Part shown: piece by piece, positions 51,106 to 60,151 of the stretch
How the letters are laid out: each line of letters starts with the position of its first letter
Numbering within the stretch: position 1 is the first letter of the stretch
Assembly (NCBI GenBank): GCA_017962665.1
Contig: JAGCUU010000014.1
Span: 1 to 64,000 of the forward strand
From: Bacteroidales bacterium
GTDB taxonomy: Bacteria; Bacteroidota; Bacteroidia; Bacteroidales; P3
Length of the DNA: 64,000 bases
Reading direction: 5' to 3'
Program-made: the position numbers and the translations under genes
Notes under the pieces: generated by a model
The model's database searches: none
Told to the model about the DNA's origin: nothing
The model's input: the letters and a program-made list of their open reading frames with translations, nothing else

Positions 51106-52364
51106 AAAAACGAAAAATGTTCAGAGAAATGAAATCTGCCTATAGAAAACTTTTGTCCATTTGCCTGTCACTCTATCTTCTGGCATTTGTTTCGTGCCGC
51201 AAGGAGTCTCTTGAAATGATTAATCCGGACCGCCACTACTGCAATACGTATGTGTCGCAGTTTGAGACGGTATGGTCTGGCATTGACCATAGCTACCTCT
51301 TCTGGGAAAGAGATACCATCGACTGGGATGATGTTCATGAGCGCCTGCTTCCCGTATTCAAAGAGTTCGATGCAAAAGGAGGCGCTTCGGATGCCGAACT
51401 GTCTGAAGCCTACAGGTCAATGGTTCATGGACTTGTAGACCACCACATGTCTGTTCAGATTCGCAACCTGAAGACAGGCAACCCTGTCTATGCCAATCCT
51501 GCATGGGACGAGGTGCCGTATCGCGACTATTACCATTATGACTTTTCAAATCAACAGATAGCCCTCCTGAGTACATATAGTGGTGTTACCGAATATTGCG
51601 AGGGAGACGGAGGGTTCCAATGCTATGGTGCACTCTTCCCCGGCAATAACGGCAAAAAGATAGCCTACCTGCGTTTCCGCTCGTTCGATGTGACCAGCTA
51701 TTCCCAGGCGGTCCACAGCGGATATATGCCGGCAAGCACAATGGCTCCGTTTTACGCTTTCTATGGCAACAGCGGCTCTTATGGAATCACCGGAGGCTGG
51801 GCTAAACGTGACGATGTGGAGGCGTTGATCATAGATGTGAGAGGCAATGGAGGTGGGGCTCTCTCTGATTTAAAGCCCTTGGTCGGCAGTCTCTCGAAAA
51901 CGCGAATAGATTTTGGGTATTCACGGCATAAAGAGGGACTTGGAAGACTTGACTACAGCGCTTGGACGCCATTTGTGGTTGATTGTCCGCCCGACCACAT
52001 CCAGGATGACAAAAAAATAATTGTTCTGGCTGATGTCAATTCCGCCAGTTGCTCTGAAATAACCGCCTCTCTGATCAAGTCGCTTCCTAACGGCATCTTT
52101 ATCGGCGAGCGTACATACGGTGCTACCGGCCCGCTGATACGCGGAGGCTTCGATTTACTCTATAGCGGTGTGTTCGGCGACTATAACGAGCTGGGCTATT
52201 ATGTTTATACCAGCAATTTCGATGTGGTTGATAAATCATATATATCCCTCGAAGGGGAGGGGGTGACTCCCGACATCGAATGTATATTTGATGCCAATGC
52301 TCTCCAAAATGGTCATGACAACCAGCTGGAGCGTGCACTTCTGTATGTCAGGACAGGGAAATGA
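51102..52364 (+). CDS. S41-family (C-terminal processing-like) peptidase, lipoprotein
   Basis: 420 aa. N-terminal membrane/lipid signal with Cys at AFVSC. The S41 core includes LIIDVRGNGGGALSDLKPLV and the catalytic region VNSASCSEITASLIKSL with the Ser in SCSE, then IGERTYGATGPL. No PDZ domain is evident. 4-bp overlap with the barrel protein gene. Possibly a processing or nutrient protease of the envelope; substrate unknown. Confidence 0.87.
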   Translation: MKKRKMFREMKSAYRKLLSICLSLYLLAFVSCRKESLEMINPDRHYCNTYVSQFETVWSGIDHSYLFWERDTIDWDDVHERLLPVFKEFDAKGGASDAELSEAYRSMVHGLVDHHMSVQIRNLKTGNPVYANPAWDEVPYRDYYHYDFSNQQIALLSTYSGVTEYCEGDGGFQCYGALFPGNNGKKIAYLRFRSFDVTSYSQAVHSGYMPASTMAPFYAFYGNSGSYGITGGWAKRDDVEALIIDVRGNGGGALSDLKPLVGSLSKTRIDFGYSRHKEGLGRLDYSAWTPFVVDCPPDHIQDDKKIIVLADVNSASCSEITASLIKSLPNGIFIGERTYGATGPLIRGGFDLLYSGVFGDYNELGYYVYTSNFDVVDKSYISLEGEGVTPDIECIFDANALQNGHDNQLERALLYVRTGK

Positions 52365-52367
52365 CCT

Positions 52368-53246
52368 TTATTCGGTAATACGTTTATGTATGATACGTAT
52401 TGCCTCTATGTTTCTCGGCACCTGCAGGTCGAGAATTCCGTCATGCAGTGCGATGATGTTGCCTTTTTTTACAGCTGTGAGGTTGGCGTAAGGCATCTTT
52501 TTGCAGAATCTAGCACTGTCTTCGGCGCGAATCAGGATGAAGTCGGGGTCGGCATCCATCAGTGCCTCTACGCTGAATGTCCAGCCTTCGCTCTCTTCGG
52601 CAATGTTGCGTCCTCCGGACATCAAAATGATGTCGTTGATAAAAGTATTGCCTCCGGCAGTGAAATTACCGCCGCTACCAAACCCGACAACATAGTAGCA
52701 TGAGGGCTTTTGTTTCTGTTCATCCCATTCCAGTCCCATATTGCCCAGATCGTTTGCAAGTGCCTCGTTAATGCTGTCGGCCTTGGCGATCTTGCCAACA
52801 AGTGTGCCGATTTTTTTTATGTTGGAGTACAGCTCTATGAAATCTGATTTCTCAATTACGCACACCAGCGGCACTCCCATCTCTTCAAACTGTTTGACGA
52901 TTTTTTGCGGCACCATCGAGCCGCTGATTATCAGGTCGGGTTTGCACGAAAGTACCTTTTCGATGTTTAGATTGCTAATGCCTCCGATGTTCTCGATTTT
53001 TGATGCCTCGGGAGGGTAGAGGCAGAACTCTGTGCGGCCTACCAGGAGCTCCTCGGCGTTAAGGGCAAACATGATTTCGGTTACTGCGGGTGACAGAGAG
53101 ACTATGCGTTTGGGATTTTGGGGTACCATCACATGGCTGCCGTAGTCGTCTATATATTCATAGCAATCGTTTGTTTTGTCAACGGAATTCCGTACACATC
53201 CGGCGGCGAGCAGTACTGCTGCCGCAAAAACAAGAAGCCTCTTCAT
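52368..53246 (-). CDS. BtuF/FepB-type periplasmic binding lipoprotein
   Basis: 292 aa with lipobox LAAGC (Cys17). Helical-backbone binding protein: PKRIVSLSPAVTEIMFALNA at the N-terminus, LNIEKVLSCKPDLIISGSM, VVGFGSGGNFTAGGNTF, ILMSGGRNIA and ALMDADPDFILI. This family binds cobalamin, haem or ferric siderophores for ABC import. No permease or ATPase gene is adjacent, so the partner is elsewhere. Overlaps none; convergent with the S41 gene at 3 bp. Confidence 0.88.
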   Translation of the reverse strand: MKRLLVFAAAVLLAAGCVRNSVDKTNDCYEYIDDYGSHVMVPQNPKRIVSLSPAVTEIMFALNAEELLVGRTEFCLYPPEASKIENIGGISNLNIEKVLSCKPDLIISGSMVPQKIVKQFEEMGVPLVCVIEKSDFIELYSNIKKIGTLVGKIAKADSINEALANDLGNMGLEWDEQKQKPSCYYVVGFGSGGNFTAGGNTFINDIILMSGGRNIAEESEGWTFSVEALMDADPDFILIRAEDSARFCKKMPYANLTAVKKGNIIALHDGILDLQVPRNIEAIRIIHKRITE

Positions 53247-53323
53247 TGTGGTGTTGGGTTTTATAGTGGCATCGACGACGTTGTGCCGCGATGTTTAAGT
53301 CGAATTGACGTGAGGGATTGTAT

Positions 53324-53503
53324 TTATAAACTGTTTTTGGCTTTCTGGTATAGGTATTTGGCCGATATCTCTCTTATGTGACCATTGCTTACGGTGATGA
53401 CAGTGTCTCCATGCAGCGCTTTTTCCCGTAGCATGTTCATCTCTGCCTGTTTAAGGCCAAAGCAGACGCGTTCACGGATATCGTTAATTTCCTCTTGAGA
53501 CAT
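53324..53503 (-). CDS. Small protein coupled to a zeta-like kinase (59 aa)
   Basis: From ATG at 53503 (MSQEEINDIRERVCFG); the frame opens earlier inside the toxin gene. Helical, with repeated acidic and basic residues and HGDTVITVSNGHIREISAKY. Start overlaps the end of the zeta-like gene by 20 bp, so translation is probably coupled. Possibly an antidote or accessory protein; no family is recognised. Confidence 0.65.
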   Translation of the reverse strand: MSQEEINDIRERVCFGLKQAEMNMLREKALHGDTVITVSNGHIREISAKYLYQKAKNSL

Positions 53504-54068
53504 ATTGCTTGATATTTTCAAAGATTTCGTTTTCAAGGATATTTGTGTTGATATTAAGGCCACCTTCGGCGACCATCACTCTTGAGGGCTGGCTGTTGTC
53601 GAATACCATCCAGTAGTCGACGACAGGCATGTAAAGCTCGAAAAGGTTCTTTATTCCTGACTTATAGCGCCTGCGTAGCACTGGTGTGGGAATGTCATGC
53701 CCTCCGTCACGCACTCTTTTGGCCACTCTCATCTCTGCCAGTTCCGGACTCTGTAGCCAAAAATAGATAAGGCTCACCATGTAACCAAGGTTGTGAGCTT
53801 TTTGGATAAGTCTTGTGTAAGACCGTGTCGAGAGTGTCGTTTCAAGTGCAAAAGAGGCATTCATCGCAAGCAATTCATCTATCCTTGCTACCATGAGACG
53901 TCCTGCCTTTATCGACATACTCTCGGGATTGAATGGCGAGAGCCCTTTGGCAATCTCGTCGGCGTTGACAAACTCGCGGCATTGAAGTATCTCAGGTAGA
54001 ATAGTGTACGAGGCAGTCGTTTTTCCTGCGCCGTTGCATCCTGCGATGATATACAGTCGTGAGTCCAT
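53484..54068 (-). CDS. Zeta-toxin-like P-loop kinase (COG4185)
   Basis: 194 aa. P loop GCNGAGKTTAS at residues ~10-20, NADEIAKGLSPFNPES, the FALETTLST segment of zeta/PezT-type kinases, and a lid-like VAKRVRDGGHDIPTPVLRRR. Such enzymes phosphorylate a small metabolite (UDP-sugars in true zeta toxins); COG4185 members are only predicted. It lies downstream of gapA's terminator and is followed by the 59-aa gene. Order toxin-first differs from classical epsilon-zeta. Confidence 0.82.
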   Translation of the reverse strand: MDSRLYIIAGCNGAGKTTASYTILPEILQCREFVNADEIAKGLSPFNPESMSIKAGRLMVARIDELLAMNASFALETTLSTRSYTRLIQKAHNLGYMVSLIYFWLQSPELAEMRVAKRVRDGGHDIPTPVLRRRYKSGIKNLFELYMPVVDYWMVFDNSQPSRVMVAEGGLNINTNILENEIFENIKQYVSRGN

Positions 54069-54078
54069 GTTTAAACAA

Positions 54079-54106
54079 AGACCGTCTCCACTATGGGAGA
54101 CGGTCT
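54079..54106 (-). terminator. Terminator of gapA
   Basis: AGACCGTCTCC / GGAGACGGTCT around ACTATG; minus-strand reading continues into a T-rich stretch. 19 bases after the gapA stop and 11 before the zeta-like start codon. Confidence 0.8.
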
Positions 54107-54124
54107 TCTATGTTGTTTATTGTA

Positions 54125-55132
54125 TTAGAGGAGCTTTGCCAGCTTTGCGGCGAGGTCGCCGACACGGGTGCTGTAGCCCTTCTCGTTGTCGTACCAGGAA
54201 ACGATCTTGACAAAGTTTCCGTCCATAACCTGAGTCAGCAGGCTGTCGAAAATCGAGCTGTGGGTGTTGTCGATGATGTCGATGCTGACGATGGGCTCGT
54301 CGACATACTGGAGGACACCTTTCATTGGGCCTTCAGCAGCCTCTTTTATAGCGGCGTTGATTTCCTCTTTGGTGACATTGCATGCCATCTCGGCGGTGAG
54401 GTCAACGACAGAACCGTCGGGAGTCGGGACGCGCATGGCGAAGCCGTCGAGTTTGCCTTTCAGTTCGGGGATTACCAGACCTACAGCCTTTGCGGCACCG
54501 GAGGAGGTGGGGATGATGCTGACGGCGGCAGCGCGGGCACGGCGGAGGTCGCTATGCGGCTGGTCGAGAATCTTCTGGTCGTTGGTGTAGCTGTGGATGG
54601 TATTCATCAAACCGCGTTTGATGCCGAATTTGTCGTTCAGCACTTTGGCGACGGGAGCCAAGCAGTTGGTGGTGCAGCTTGCGTTGCTGACGAGCTGCAT
54701 ATCTTTGGTGAGGACGTTGTCGTTCACACCCATGACAACGGTTGCATCAACGTCATCGGCCTTGCCTGCAGGAACGGTGAGGATGACCTTCTTGGCACCG
54801 GCGATGATATGTTTCATCATCTGCTCGCGTTTTTTGAAGAGACCGGTGGATTCAACGACGATGTCGACACCAAGGTCTTTCCAAGGCAGGTTCTGAGGAT
54901 CACGCTCGGCATAGATTTTTACCTTCTTGCCATTGACAACCAGGTATTCGCCTTCGGCATGAACTTCACCGTCGAAGTTGTCGTGCACTGAGTCGTATTT
55001 GAACAGATAGGCCAGCGTGTCGGCGCTGGTGAGGTCGTTGATAGCCACGATTTCAAGCTCGGGATGAGCCAACATGGCACGGAATGACATTCTTCCGATT
55101 CGGCCAAAGCCGTTAATTGCTACTTTTGCCAT
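54125..55132 (-). CDS. gapA: Glyceraldehyde-3-phosphate dehydrogenase, type I
   Basis: 335 aa. NAD site INGFGRIGRMSFR, catalytic Cys in SNASCTTNCLAPVAKVL, GLMNTIHSYTNDQ, RAAAVSIIPTSSGAAKAVG, and SWYDNEKGYSTRV. Central glycolysis enzyme. Strong promoter upstream and strong terminator downstream; monocistronic. The 310-aa frame on the other strand is its shadow. Confidence 0.98.
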   Translation of the reverse strand: MAKVAINGFGRIGRMSFRAMLAHPELEIVAINDLTSADTLAYLFKYDSVHDNFDGEVHAEGEYLVVNGKKVKIYAERDPQNLPWKDLGVDIVVESTGLFKKREQMMKHIIAGAKKVILTVPAGKADDVDATVVMGVNDNVLTKDMQLVSNASCTTNCLAPVAKVLNDKFGIKRGLMNTIHSYTNDQKILDQPHSDLRRARAAAVSIIPTSSGAAKAVGLVIPELKGKLDGFAMRVPTPDGSVVDLTAEMACNVTKEEINAAIKEAAEGPMKGVLQYVDEPIVSIDIIDNTHSSIFDSLLTQVMDGNFVKIVSWYDNEKGYSTRVGDLAAKLAKLL

Positions 55133-55185
55133 AATTTATTGTTGTTTAATCTGTTTGAATTGTTTTTACTTTTAAAAAGCAAATA

Positions 55186-55217
55186 CAAATATACAAATTT
55201 ATTTTATTGGAGACAAA
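55186..55217 (-). promoter_or_regulatory. Promoter of gapA, TTTG-20-TATATTTG (minus strand)
   Basis: CAAATATA (55186-55193) and CAAA (55214-55217) read on the minus strand as TATATTTG and TTTG with a 20-base gap; about 54 bases before the gapA start. Confidence 0.72.
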
Positions 55218-55292
55218 AAAATCTTAATTTTTCTAAAATATTAAACTGCCACTGCCGTTATTTTCAAGATAGTAATTGTGATATAAATTAAC

Positions 55293-55370
55293 GTTACAAT
55301 GGGAAGTTAAAGAAGTTAAGGGAAGTTGTCGCGCTTCGCGCTGGAAGTTAAAAGGACAATACAATCCGAG
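55293..55370 (-). repeat. 78-bp inverted repeat, copy B
   Basis: Inverted partner of 50240-50317 (75 of 78 identical). It lies between the divergent gapA and xerD genes and holds the same CGCGCTTCGCG hairpin. Confidence 0.92.
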
Positions 55371-55394
55371 CAGATTTGTGAATAGTGATTGGAA

Positions 55395-55422
55395 ACATCA
55401 TACATCAAACATCATACATCTT
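55395..55422 (+). repeat. Heptamer tract before xerD
   Basis: acatcat, acatcaa, acatcat, acatctt, period 7, ending 10 bases before the preferred GTG start. Confidence 0.8.
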
Positions 55423-55431
55423 GTTACCTCT

Positions 55432-56361
55432 GTGAATATTGTGGACTCTATTACCGATCCTGATTGGCGTCGTGCTCTACGCGAATACAAAGGCTATCTG
55501 AAATTGGAACGTCAGTTGTCGGAAAACTCTGTTGAAGCCTATCTGCGTGATGTCGCACATCTGGCCAATCTCGCCATCGAAATGAAGATAAAACCGGAGG
55601 AGGTGACTCTTGACCACTTGCGACAGTTGGTGGCCCGTCTGCATGACGCCGATGTGGCGTTGGCCACACAATGCCGTATTATCAGCGGCCTTCGGACATT
55701 CTACCGGATGATGCTTATACAGGATGCGGTAAAGGAAAATCCTGTAGACTTGCTTGAGATGCCTCGAGGCTCACGCCATCTGCCTGATGTCCTGACAGAT
55801 GATGAGATTGACAGAATAATAGCCACTTTTGACCTCAGCATGCCTGACCAGGCCCGTAACAGGGTCATCATCGAGGTTCTCTATGGATGTGGTCTGCGGG
55901 TCTCCGAGCTCGTCAATTTACGATTGTCAAATATATATGCCGACGAGGGGTTCCTGCTCGTTACAGGCAAGGGAGATAAACAGCGATGGGTGCCAATAAA
56001 TAGCTCTGCTCTGCATCTTATGCTTCAATATATCGAGACGATTCGAAGTCAGCTGCACAAGATACGCCAAGGGGAGGAGAACTATGTCTTTCTGAATCGT
56101 CTCGGCAGCCGTATATCGCGAAATTACATATTTATGTTTCTCAAAGACGCTGTGAAAAAGGCTGGTATTAAGAAAACGATATCTCCTCACAGTTTGCGAC
56201 ATAGCTTTGCAACAGAATTGGTGTCCAATGGCGCAGACCTCCGTGCGGTGCAGGAGATGCTTGGACATGAAAAAATAAGTACCACAGAGATATACACTCA
56301 CCTGTCACACCAACATCTTCGCGATACAATCAGCACCTATCATCCTCATTACAACAAATAA
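55432..56361 (+). CDS. xerD: Tyrosine recombinase XerD
   Basis: 309 aa from GTG at 55432 (GTG at 55441 equally possible; the frame extends to 55378 through the repeats). SAM-like N-terminal domain (FREYKGYLKLERQLSENSVE-like, YLRDVAHLANLA), catalytic residues: Arg in GCGLRVSELVN, Lys in VTGKGDKQRWVPI, His-x-x-Arg in SPHSLRHSFATE, His in LGHEKISTTE, Tyr in IYTHLS. This is the housekeeping dimer-resolution recombinase, not a phage integrase. Confidence 0.93.
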   Translation: MNIVDSITDPDWRRALREYKGYLKLERQLSENSVEAYLRDVAHLANLAIEMKIKPEEVTLDHLRQLVARLHDADVALATQCRIISGLRTFYRMMLIQDAVKENPVDLLEMPRGSRHLPDVLTDDEIDRIIATFDLSMPDQARNRVIIEVLYGCGLRVSELVNLRLSNIYADEGFLLVTGKGDKQRWVPINSSALHLMLQYIETIRSQLHKIRQGEENYVFLNRLGSRISRNYIFMFLKDAVKKAGIKKTISPHSLRHSFATELVSNGADLRAVQEMLGHEKISTTEIYTHLSHQHLRDTISTYHPHYNK

Positions 56362-56442
56362 TGAGGTGTAATTGTGTATAAAAGCCTCTTCGAAGCTTTT
56401 ATACATCAAACATCTTACACAATTACACCATCACACCTCATT
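56360..56442. repeat. Nested inverted repeat (cruciform-like), 83 bp
   Basis: Three pairs nest around one centre: AATGAGGTG/CACCTCATT, GTGTAATTGTGTA/TACACAATTACAC and ATAAAAGC/GCTTTTAT. It begins with the base after the xerD coding region and can fold into one long interrupted hairpin. Confidence 0.85.
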
Positions 56443-56465
56443 CATTCCACATCAAACATCGTTAT
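56403..56465 (+). repeat. Degenerate heptamer tract after xerD
   Basis: Units acatcaa, acatctt, acacaat, tacacca, tcacacc, tcattca, ttccaca, tcaaaca, tcgttat. It overlaps the right arm of the nested inverted repeat. Confidence 0.65.
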
Positions 56466-56479
56466 TTTAAAAAAAAGTG

Positions 56480-56487
56480 TAAATTTG
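56480..56487 (+). promoter_or_regulatory. -7 promoter box TAAATTTG
   Basis: 31 bases before the start codon at 56518. Confidence 0.55.
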
Positions 56488-56517
56488 CATTGTCAAATCC
56501 ATGGTGGTGATTTTGTT

Positions 56518-58596
56518 ATGAAACGTGCTATCAGATTGAATTTTAGTGATAATGTGTGGCGTTGTCGCTTTGTCGGTCTGGCTTTCGGAATACTTATGCT
56601 TGTCGGAGTCCGATCGCTACAGGCACAATGCTCTATGCTTGTCAATATGCCTACGTCTCTTTGTGCAGGAGATACATCGATTATCACTTTTGGTTTTGAT
56701 TCGACAAAAAATGTGATGGTTTTCTGTTATCCGACCAGCATGGGGTGGGGGGATTCGTTTTTCCTTCCCGATGGCCATGATTGTCCTGGGTCTGGTTGTG
56801 TTTATCATTCAGTCGTCAATTTTCAAGCTTTTGCACCTAATACGGTTGTCACATCTGTCAACGATATCAAGTATCTTCGCGTAAATATAGAGCATTCCTA
56901 TGTTGCGGATCTGTACTTCGACTTGAGATGTCCCGATGGCCGGACAGTAGATGTTCTGCGCTTTGGCGGCATCCTTAATACCGAATGTGCTTCGCATGTA
57001 CCTGAATCATCAAGGACATGGCTGACAGGTTATAATGTTCCTGGATCTTCCTATTTGGGACTTCCAGTTCATACCGATGGCAACTATTGCGACCCTAATA
57101 CCCCGGGAAATGAACCTGGCGTTGGATGGAACTATTGTTGGAGCAACAACAACAACTCGGGCTTTGTCTACCCTACAGGTAACTCTTTTATCCCTGATGA
57201 TGGCATTCTTTATCGCCTAAGGTCGCAATCACAGGGTACTATTGATTCGAGCGATGTCGCTTCCGGAACGAATTTCTATCATCCTGATTCAAGCTTCGCT
57301 GGACTGATAGGATGTCCGTTGAATGGTGAGTGGGCGTTTGAGGCTATGGATGGCTATGCTCAGGATAATGGCTATGTGTTTGAATGGGAATTGGTCTTCG
57401 ATCCAACACTGTCACCGGCTTATGGCTGTGTGATTGACTCTTTTGCAATGACGGGGATGGGGGTCACCCGTATTGATGATACGAGTTTCTTTGTCACCTC
57501 CGATCCTGCCTTGCAACACGATACCGTTGTCTGTTTTACCCTTCAGGCCTTCAACGACTGCGGTGCGGTTTTCGATACAGTGGTATGCATAGCGTTCCAT
57601 CCAAACTACGAAACTACGGTTGACGAAGAAATAGTGGAGAACATGCTTCCGTATACATACGGAGATGTTGTTTTTGAGGACAGCGTTTCGGACTATAGGT
57701 TCAACCTTGCCAGTCTTTACGGGTGCGACAGCCTTGTCCATTACAATCTGGATGTATGGAGAAACATAGGCGTGGAATTTGATACGCTCGTGTGTGGCAA
57801 CACCTTGCCGATAGTCTGGCGTGGAGTGAATTTCACCGCTCCTGAAATCAGGGTGCTTTCATTGAATACCGTTCATGGCGCCGACAGCATCGTGACGCTG
57901 ACGATGGAGGCTGAGTACATGGATACCGTTATTTTTGAGGCTTTTGTCTGCAACAACGAGCCATATACGTGGATTGATGGCAATACATACATTGACGCTT
58001 CCCAGTGTCCTGTGTATTCCTTCCCGTCAGGAGGTATTTGCGACTCTGTGTTTCGCCTGAGAATAAAAGTCAGTCCCACCCCATTTGTCATGCAGGCATC
58101 GGTTAACCCTAACCCTGCGACGTATGATGAAAACCGTGTGACGTTGAATGACATCTCAAACAGCAGTTGGCGTCAGTGGTATTTTCTTGACCGTATCGAT
58201 ACGGCTCGCAGCTGTGACTTTTTGTTTCCATTTCCCGCCGATTCTGTTGAGGTATACGTCATGGGCGCCGATGGGTTCGGATGCAGAGACAGCGCGTATG
58301 TCATTGTTTTCAGCGACATTGCCACCCTGTGGGCGCCAAATGCGTTCACTCCAGACGAACAGTCAAACAACCTGTTTTTCATCAAGACAAACCAGATATT
58401 GTCCGGAGTGGTTCACATGTATGACCGTCGGGGCTTGTTTATAGGCAGTTTCGACTTGCTTTCGGGTTCTTGGGATGGAAGTCATAATGGGGTTGAGTGC
58501 CCGCAAGGGGCGTATGTATGGATTGTGGATTATGTCAAGAAAAGTGCCCCGGGTATCCATCAGAAAAAGACCGGAACGGTAATATTGTTGCGATAA
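56518..58596 (+). CDS. Surface protein with P-domain-like region and T9SS type B-like domain
   Basis: 692 aa from ATG at 56518 (earlier frame is repeat-derived). Signal peptide (GLAFGILMLVGVRSLQA-QC). Region like the large protein at 14481: Cys-rich LIGCPLNGEWAFEAMDGY, then GYVFEWELVFDP (P-domain-like). Several DSIV/TLxVxR strands follow. The C-terminus has LWAPNAFTPDEQSN, MYDRRGLFIGSFD and PQGAYVWIVDYV, a divergent type B sorting domain. Probably exported by T9SS. Paralogue of the 1045-aa protein, but without CUB or PKD domains. Confidence 0.87.
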   Translation: MKRAIRLNFSDNVWRCRFVGLAFGILMLVGVRSLQAQCSMLVNMPTSLCAGDTSIITFGFDSTKNVMVFCYPTSMGWGDSFFLPDGHDCPGSGCVYHSVVNFQAFAPNTVVTSVNDIKYLRVNIEHSYVADLYFDLRCPDGRTVDVLRFGGILNTECASHVPESSRTWLTGYNVPGSSYLGLPVHTDGNYCDPNTPGNEPGVGWNYCWSNNNNSGFVYPTGNSFIPDDGILYRLRSQSQGTIDSSDVASGTNFYHPDSSFAGLIGCPLNGEWAFEAMDGYAQDNGYVFEWELVFDPTLSPAYGCVIDSFAMTGMGVTRIDDTSFFVTSDPALQHDTVVCFTLQAFNDCGAVFDTVVCIAFHPNYETTVDEEIVENMLPYTYGDVVFEDSVSDYRFNLASLYGCDSLVHYNLDVWRNIGVEFDTLVCGNTLPIVWRGVNFTAPEIRVLSLNTVHGADSIVTLTMEAEYMDTVIFEAFVCNNEPYTWIDGNTYIDASQCPVYSFPSGGICDSVFRLRIKVSPTPFVMQASVNPNPATYDENRVTLNDISNSSWRQWYFLDRIDTARSCDFLFPFPADSVEVYVMGADGFGCRDSAYVIVFSDIATLWAPNAFTPDEQSNNLFFIKTNQILSGVVHMYDRRGLFIGSFDLLSGSWDGSHNGVECPQGAYVWIVDYVKKSAPGIHQKKTGTVILLR

Positions 58597-58678
58597 TCGT
58601 GTTTTTATATTTTTTATTTGAGTGTGCAATAATAACTCTATTATTGCGTTGTTGAATGTGTTATTAATCAGCGAATAA

Positions 58679-60130
58679 ATGGATAACGATATAATTCAAG
58701 AAGTTGCGAACGAAGAATATAAGTGGGGCTTCGTCACGGATATTGAAACCGATACCATAGGCAAGGGGTTGAATGAGGACGTGGTGCGGCTCATTTCGCG
58801 GAAAAAGAATGAACCCGAATGGCTCCTCGACTTCCGACTCGAGGCTTTCCGTCGTTGGAAGAAGATGAAGGAACCTGATTGGGCCCATCTTGAGTATGAA
58901 CGTCCCGACTATCAGGATATCATATATTATGCTGCTCCCAAGCAGAAGGGCAGTGACCCCAATGCTCCAAAGTCATTGGACGAGGTGGACCCTGAGCTAT
59001 TAGCTACTTTCGACAAACTGGGAATCCCTCTTCGTGAACGTGAAGCTTTGGCGGGTGTCGCATACGACGCCATCATGGACTCTGTGTCGGTGAAGACCAC
59101 CAGCCAGAAACACCTCGAAGAACGTGGTATTATCTTCATGCCCATCAGTGAGGCGGTCCAGAAACATCCTGACCTGGTAAAAAAATACCTCGGCACAGTT
59201 GTTCCAAGCACCGACAATTTCTTTGCCGCCCTCAACAGTGCTGTGTTCAGTGACGGTTCGTTCTGCTATATCCCCAAAGGGGTTCGCTGTCCTATTGAGT
59301 TGAGCAGCTATTTCCGTATCAATGCCAAGGGAACAGGTCAGTTTGAGCGTACACTTATCGTGGCCGACGAAGGTGCATACGTCAGCTACATGGAAGGCTG
59401 TACTGCCCCTCAACGCGATGAGAATCAACTTCATGCCGCCATCGTCGAGATTGTGGCATTGAAAGATGCCGAGGTGAAGTACAGCACCGTGCAGAACTGG
59501 TATCCGGGTGACAAAGAGGGCAAAGGCGGCATCTACAACTTTGTTACCAAACGCGGTATATGCAAAGGAAGTCATTCCAAGATCAGTTGGACACAGGTGG
59601 AGACCGGCAGCGCCGTGACATGGAAATATCCAAGCTGCATCCTGCAAGGCGACGACAGTACTGCCGAATTTTATTCTGTCGCAGTGACAAACAACTACCA
59701 GCAGGCCGATACCGGCACCAAGATGATTCATGTGGGCAAAAACACCCACAGCACAATCATGAGCAAGGGTATCAGTGCAGGCAGGAGCCAAAACAGTTAT
59801 CGTGGTCTGGTACAGATAAACAAAAGTGCGGAGAACGCACGAAACTATTCCCAATGCGACTCCCTGCTGCTCGGCGACCAGTGTGGTGCCCATACGTGGC
59901 CTTATATCAAGGCAAACAACAGCAGCGCAATTCTCGAACATGAGGCTACGACAAGCAAGATCAGCGAGGACCAGCTCTTCTATTGCCAGCAACGCGGCAT
60001 CAGCCCTGAGAGTGCTGTCGGTCTCATCGTCAATGGCTACGCAAAGGACGTCCTCAAGAAACTCCCGATGGAGTTCGCCGTAGAGGCTCAGAAACTGCTT
60101 AGCATCTCTTTGGAAGGCAGCGTGGGGTGA
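58679..60130 (+). CDS. sufB: Fe-S cluster assembly protein SufB
   Basis: 483 aa. Family sequence: [118 protein letters not shown] (Cys405-type) and [20 protein letters not shown]. Scaffold subunit of SufBCD. The usual neighbours sufC, sufD and sufS are not here: the next gene, 21 bp away, is an RNA methyltransferase. Confidence 0.96.
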   Translation: MDNDIIQEVANEEYKWGFVTDIETDTIGKGLNEDVVRLISRKKNEPEWLLDFRLEAFRRWKKMKEPDWAHLEYERPDYQDIIYYAAPKQKGSDPNAPKSLDEVDPELLATFDKLGIPLREREALAGVAYDAIMDSVSVKTTSQKHLEERGIIFMPISEAVQKHPDLVKKYLGTVVPSTDNFFAALNSAVFSDGSFCYIPKGVRCPIELSSYFRINAKGTGQFERTLIVADEGAYVSYMEGCTAPQRDENQLHAAIVEIVALKDAEVKYSTVQNWYPGDKEGKGGIYNFVTKRGICKGSHSKISWTQVETGSAVTWKYPSCILQGDDSTAEFYSVAVTNNYQQADTGTKMIHVGKNTHSTIMSKGISAGRSQNSYRGLVQINKSAENARNYSQCDSLLLGDQCGAHTWPYIKANNSSAILEHEATTSKISEDQLFYCQQRGISPESAVGLIVNGYAKDVLKKLPMEFAVEAQKLLSISLEGSVG

Positions 60131-60151
60131 TTTGTTATAGATACGACTCTT

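Noticed and set aside
52368..53323. Cobalamin riboswitch upstream of the BtuF-like gene
   Set aside because: Only about 80 bases upstream and no B12-box-like sequence was seen.
54059..54991. 310-residue open frame antisense to gapA
   Set aside because: Shadow of a highly expressed gene; Val/Gly/Asp-rich with no domain.
55432..56361. Phage or island integrase
   Set aside because: Full-length XerD with the usual residues and no mobile cargo; nothing resembling an att site of its own.
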